The notes beneath the pieces are model-generated. The model worked only from the letters and a program-made list of their open reading frames with translations, made no database searches and had not been told where the DNA came from. Below are positions 6,225 through 8,944 of a stretch of DNA of 8,944 nt, in pieces (positions within the stretch are counted from its first letter, which is position 1; every line of letters begins with the position of its first letter). The position numbers and the translations under genes are program-made. The DNA lies in assembly GCA_025363375.1 (NCBI GenBank), contig JANYDZ010000320.1, forward strand, positions 1-8,944. The letters run 5' to 3'. Source of the stretch: Hyphomicrobiales bacterium (GTDB lineage Bacteria; Pseudomonadota; Alphaproteobacteria; Rhizobiales; Beijerinckiaceae).

Positions 6225-7628
6225 TTATTCCGCGGCGCGAAGCCGTTTGGCCCCTGCCCCAACCGCCGCAATATCGGCGACCAGCGCTGAAATATGCTGG
6301 CAGGACGTGATTCGCAGCGCTTTCTTGTCAAAGCCTTCCCCCGCCTCCGGCGGCGCGGTCGCCGCGTTGAACCCGAGTTTCGCCGCCTCTTTCAGCCGCG
6401 ACGCGGAATGAACCACCGGACGCACGGACCCTGACAGGGCGATCTCGCCGAAGAAAACGGATTCCGGCGACAACGTCGCGCCGGTCAGGGACGAGACGAG
6501 CGCGGCGGCGACGGCAAGATCGGCGGCGGGCTCATTCACCCGCAGACCGCCGGCGACGTTGAGATAGACATCGTGCTGGCCGAGCCGCAGGCCCGCATGA
6601 GCCTCCAGCACCGCCAGCACCATGGCAAGCCGCGCCGTGTCCCAGCCGACCACCGCGCGGCGCGGCGTGCCCAGAGTCGAGGGCGCCACAAGCGCCTGAA
6701 TTTCCACCAGGACCGGACGCGTGCCCTCCATCCCGGCAAACACCGCGGCGCCCGGCGCCGAGGCGTCGCGGCCGGACAGGAACAGCGCCGAGGGATTGGT
6801 CACTTCGGCCAGCCCCAGCCCCGTCATCTCGAAGACGCCGATCTCGTCGGTCGGGCCAAAGCGGTTTTTTACCGCCCGCAGGATGCGGAATTGATGGCCC
6901 CCCTCGCCCTCGAACGATATGACGGCATCGACCATATGCTCGACGACGCGGGGGCCGGCGATCTGGCCGTCTTTGGTGACGTGCCCGACGAGGATCACGG
7001 CGGCGCCGCTGGTCTTGGCGTAGCGGATCAACGCCTGGGCGCTGCCGCGCACCTGGGTGACGGTGCCGGGGGTTGATTCGACTGATTGCGTCCACATGGT
7101 CTGGATGGAATCGATGACAACGAGCGCGGGCGCACGGCCCTGCTGGAGCGTGGCGACGATATCCTCGACGCTGGTTTCAGCGGCAAGCTCGACCGGAGCG
7201 TCGGCCAGACCCAGACGGGTCGCGCGCAGGCGCACCTGCGCCACCGCCTCCTCGCCGGAGATATAGACGACTCTGTGCCCCTGACTGGCCAAAGTGGCGC
7301 AGGCCTGAATGAGTAATGTCGACTTGCCGATGCCGGGCTCGCCGCCCAGCAGGATCACCGAGCCAGGTACGAAGCCTCCGCCGGTCACACGGTCGAGTTC
7401 GTTCATGCGCGAGACAATGCGCGGCGCGGGTTTACTCTCGCCGGTCAGGCCTTCGAGGGGGAAGATTCGGCCCTTGACGGCGGCGCGAGCGGCCATCGCG
7501 CCGATCCCGGAGGCGGCGCCCTCCTCAATGATGGAATTCCATGCGTTGCAGGATTCGCATTTGCCCTGCCAGCGGTTGGTCACCGCGCCGCAGTCCTGAC
7601 AGACGAATTTGGAATGGGCCCGGGCCAT
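6225..7628 (-). CDS. radA: DNA repair and recombination protein RadA (Sms)
   Basis: RadA is a RecA-like ATPase of the DnaB-helicase type that drives branch migration at recombination intermediates and helps process stalled forks. The 467-residue protein has the complete family layout (E. coli 460): an N-terminal zinc finger with C10, C13, C24 and C27; Walker A GEPGIGKST (96-104); Walker B LVVIDSIQT around D173; the RadA-specific KNRFG motif (254-258); and a C-terminal Lon-protease-like domain without proteolytic role, containing GGLRVNEPAADLAVAAAL. The start at 7628 is backed by AGGCGG five bases upstream, which begins inside the stop codon of the preceding small gene, suggesting translational coupling. 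The gene is convergent with gmk. The promoter must lie upstream of the small gene, where a LexA-type box is found, so SOS control is possible. Confidence 0.97.
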   Translation of the reverse strand: MARAHSKFVCQDCGAVTNRWQGKCESCNAWNSIIEEGAASGIGAMAARAAVKGRIFPLEGLTGESKPAPRIVSRMNELDRVTGGGFVPGSVILLGGEPGIGKSTLLIQACATLASQGHRVVYISGEEAVAQVRLRATRLGLADAPVELAAETSVEDIVATLQQGRAPALVVIDSIQTMWTQSVESTPGTVTQVRGSAQALIRYAKTSGAAVILVGHVTKDGQIAGPRVVEHMVDAVISFEGEGGHQFRILRAVKNRFGPTDEIGVFEMTGLGLAEVTNPSALFLSGRDASAPGAAVFAGMEGTRPVLVEIQALVAPSTLGTPRRAVVGWDTARLAMVLAVLEAHAGLRLGQHDVYLNVAGGLRVNEPAADLAVAAALVSSLTGATLSPESVFFGEIALSGSVRPVVHSASRLKEAAKLGFNAATAPPEAGEGFDKKALRITSCQHISALVADIAAVGAGAKRLRAAE

Positions 7629-7637
7629 GCGCGCCGC

Positions 7638-7847
7638 CTATTGCGGCAGAATGGACGAAGACGAAACAATAATTTCGCGATTTAAATCAATATAGTCTCG
7701 CAGGGAGTTCAACTGACGCTCAAGCGAGGCTTCGGCGCTGCGCAACTGGCCAAGCGCCTCCTCAACCAAGGCGGAAGCTTCGCTGAAGGAGGCAGCGGGC
7801 GCCAGGCGGCGGGACTGAAAGCTGGTGGGTTGGCTGGCTGCGATCAT
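7638..7847 (-). CDS. Small protein of unknown function, predicted coiled coil, upstream of radA
   Basis: I do not recognise this 69-residue protein. After a polar, flexible N-terminus (residues 1-20) it has one long amphipathic segment (about 21-60) with hydrophobic residues at heptad positions V28, L35, L42 and L49 plus L32, L46, Y52, I53, I59 and I60, interspersed with Glu and Arg; it ends in SSSSILPQ. There is no signal peptide, membrane helix or cysteine. This suggests a small coiled-coil protein that may self-associate or bind a partner. Evidence that it is real: a GAGGAG ribosome site 6 bases before the ATG, a stop that merges with the radA ribosome site, and a LexA-like box just upstream. 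Start at 7847 is clear. A role in DNA-damage response or with RadA is inference from position only. Confidence 0.75.
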   Translation of the reverse strand: MIAASQPTSFQSRRLAPAASFSEASALVEEALGQLRSAEASLERQLNSLRDYIDLNREIIVSSSSILPQ

Positions 7848-7853
7848 GATATG

Positions 7854-7859
7854 CTCCTC
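7854..7859 (-). promoter_or_regulatory. Strong ribosome binding site of the 69-residue gene
   Basis: On the minus strand GAGGAG lies exactly 6 bases before the ATG at 7847. It is one of only two near-ideal Shine-Dalgarno sequences in the window (with that of acpP) and is the main reason to accept this short frame as a translated gene. Confidence 0.75.
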
Positions 7860-7875
7860 GCTTCGATTCTGATTG

Positions 7876-7890
7876 GAACATTACACGAAC
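7876..7890 (-). promoter_or_regulatory. Putative LexA (SOS) box, GTTC-N7-GTTC
   Basis: Read on the minus strand, bases 7890-7876 are GTTCGTGTAATGTTC. This matches exactly the GTTC-N7-GTTC direct repeat recognised by LexA in alphaproteobacteria (Rhizobiaceae, Rhodobacter, Caulobacter), which differs from the E. coli palindrome. It ends 28 bases before the start of the 69-residue gene and covers the probable -10 region, where bound LexA would block transcription. With 8 fixed bases, a chance match in a 160-base gap on either strand is unlikely (about 0.005 at equal base frequencies). The operon controlled would be the small gene plus radA. The pattern match is seen; LexA binding is inferred. 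Confidence 0.65.
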
Positions 7891-7906
7891 GTTCTATCTT
7901 TGTCCA
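7878..7906 (-). promoter_or_regulatory. Possible promoter of the small gene-radA operon
   Basis: On the minus strand TGGACA (7906-7901, five of six matches to TTGACA) is followed after 17 bases by TAATGT (7883-7878, three of six matches to TATAAT). The -35 is good and the -10 poor. The LexA-like box lies over the -10 and spacer, the usual place for a repressor. The start of transcription would fall near 7871, leaving a leader of about 25 bases. Confidence 0.4.
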
Positions 7907-7929
7907 CATCAATTGAAAATCGACGCCAA

Positions 7930-7980
7930 GCTTCCCGTGGTTGCTGAATTGGCCTAAAAGCGCCGCAACCCTCCCGAAGC
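7930..7980 (+). promoter_or_regulatory. Possible folded leader upstream of the ABC-F gene
   Basis: Three nested helices can be drawn: GCTTC (7930-7934) with GAAGC (7976-7980), GGTTGC (7939-7944) with GCAACC (7965-7970), and GGC (7951-7953) with GCC (7962-7964). Internal loops separate them. The structure ends 27 bases before the ATG at 8008. If transcription starts upstream it would fold in the 5' leader; several ABC-F genes are known to be controlled by leader attenuation, but no leader peptide or T tract is visible here. The same bases have no coding gene. Confidence 0.3.
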
Positions 7981-8007
7981 CTGAAATTAAACGGATTGCC
8001 CGCGCAC

Positions 8008-8944
8008 ATGATTCGCCTTGAAAACATCAGCAAGCAAAACGGCCACCAGATTCTGTTCATCGAAGCGTCGGCAGGCCTCAACAAGGGCGAGAAGATCGGC
8101 CTCGTCGGCCCCAATGGCGCGGGCAAAACGACCCTGTTCCGGATGATCACAGGGCAGGAGGAGCCGGACGAAGGCCAGGTTTGCGTCGAGCGGGGCGTGA
8201 CCATCGGCTATTTCAGCCAGGATGTCGGCGACATGACGGGCCGCAGCGCTGTCGCCGAGGTCATGGACGGGGCGGGGCCGGTCAGCGCGGTCGCCGCCGA
8301 GATGCATGCACTGGAGGCCGCCTTCGCCGATCCCGATCAGGCCGACAACATGGACGAGCTTGTCGAGCGTTACGGCGAGGTTCAGGCGCGCTTCGAGGAG
8401 CTCGACGGCTATGCGCTGGACGGGCGGGCGCGCGAGGTTCTGGCCGGCCTGAGTTTCAGTCAGGAGATGATGGACGGCGATGTCGGCGCGCTCTCGGGGG
8501 GCTGGAAGATGCGCGTGGCGCTCGCCCGCATCCTGCTCATGCGACCCGACGCCATGCTGCTCGACGAGCCGAGCAACCATCTCGATCTCGAAAGCCTGAT
8601 CTGGCTCGAATCCTTCCTGAAGGGCTACGAAGGCGGGCTGCTGATGACCTCCCACGACCGCGAGTTCATGAACCGCATCGTCACCAAGATTGCCGAGATC
8701 GACGGCGGCGAGATCACCAGCTACTCGGGGAACTACGACTTCTACGAGCGTGAGCGCGCGATCCGCGAGGCCAACCGCGAAGCGGCGTACGCCCGTCAGC
8801 AATCGATGCTGGCCAAGGAGCAGCGCTTCATCGAGCGGTTTGCCGCGCATGCGGCGAAGGCGGCGCAGGTCCAGAGCCGGATCAAGGCGCTCGACAAGAT
8901 CGACAAGATTGAACTGCCGAAGAAACGCCAGGTGGTGAAGTTCG
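8008..8944 (+). CDS. ABC-F family ATPase, 3' end outside window
   Basis: ABC-F proteins are soluble twin-cassette ATPases that bind the ribosomal E site and act in translation or antibiotic resistance; they are not transporters. The visible 312 residues hold the whole first cassette and the start of the inter-cassette linker. Seen are Walker A GPNGAGKT (34-41), the signature LSGGW (162-166, followed by KMR as usual in ABC-F), Walker B MLLDEP with catalytic E187, the ABC-F hallmark DEPSNHLD (186-193; serine replaces the more common threonine), H-loop H216, and SGNYDFYE before a charged helical linker. No transmembrane helix is present. The frame stays open to the window end; a full protein of about 540 residues is expected. 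The start at 8008 gives a standard N-terminus, but the ribosome site is weak. I do not assign EttA, Uup or another subclass. It is divergent from the small gene-radA pair. Confidence 0.93.
   Translation, partial: MIRLENISKQNGHQILFIEASAGLNKGEKIGLVGPNGAGKTTLFRMITGQEEPDEGQVCVERGVTIGYFSQDVGDMTGRSAVAEVMDGAGPVSAVAAEMHALEAAFADPDQADNMDELVERYGEVQARFEELDGYALDGRAREVLAGLSFSQEMMDGDVGALSGGWKMRVALARILLMRPDAMLLDEPSNHLDLESLIWLESFLKGYEGGLLMTSHDREFMNRIVTKIAEIDGGEITSYSGNYDFYERERAIREANREAAYARQQSMLAKEQRFIERFAAHAAKAAQVQSRIKALDKIDKIELPKKRQVVKF

Noticed and set aside
7987..8850. 287-codon open frame on the minus strand
   Set aside because: It is antisense to the ABC-F gene, whose motifs are unmistakable, and mirrors its codon structure; its sequence matches nothing recognisable.

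Overview
The window is a compact, GC-rich stretch of chromosome that reads as core genome of an alphaproteobacterium. The order fabG-acpP-fabF-mltG-yicC-gmk is the usual one for that class, the protein sequences look like the Hyphomicrobiales (Rhizobiales), and a direct-repeat GTTC-N7-GTTC box of the alphaproteobacterial LexA type is present. A Beijerinckiaceae/Methylocystaceae-like host is plausible but is only an impression from the proteins. I see no sign of a mobile element, CRISPR array, tRNA or rRNA.

Left block, + strand (1-6137). The 3' part of fabG, then acpP and fabF, form a fatty-acid synthesis cluster: carrier protein, elongating ketosynthase and ketoreductase. A strong hairpin plus T6 terminator lies between acpP and fabF. 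The block continues with mltG (an endolytic murein transglycosylase with an unusually long proline/alanine-rich C-terminal tail), yicC (YicC-family endoribonuclease) and gmk (guanylate kinase). The gmk start overlaps the yicC stop by 4 bases, so these two are probably co-translated.

Middle. A 12-bp perfect hairpin at 6189-6222 sits between the convergent ends of gmk and radA and can serve as a shared terminator.

Right block. On the minus strand a small, unrecognised 69-codon gene (7638-7847) with an excellent Shine-Dalgarno sequence is followed only 9 bases later by radA (6225-7628), whose own ribosome site begins inside the upstream stop codon. The intergenic region upstream (7848-8007) contains GTTCGTGTAATGTTC on the minus strand, an exact match to the LexA direct-repeat pattern, placed over the likely -10 region. 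On the + strand the 5' part of an ABC-F ATPase gene starts at 8008 and runs off the window.

The most interesting candidate is the putative SOS-controlled two-gene operon: an uncharacterised coiled-coil microprotein followed by the recombination helicase RadA. Other points worth a look are the MltG tail, two mutually exclusive hairpins after acpP, a perfect 11-bp inverted repeat inside yicC, a 12-bp tandem repeat just after fabG and a possible folded leader before the ABC-F gene.
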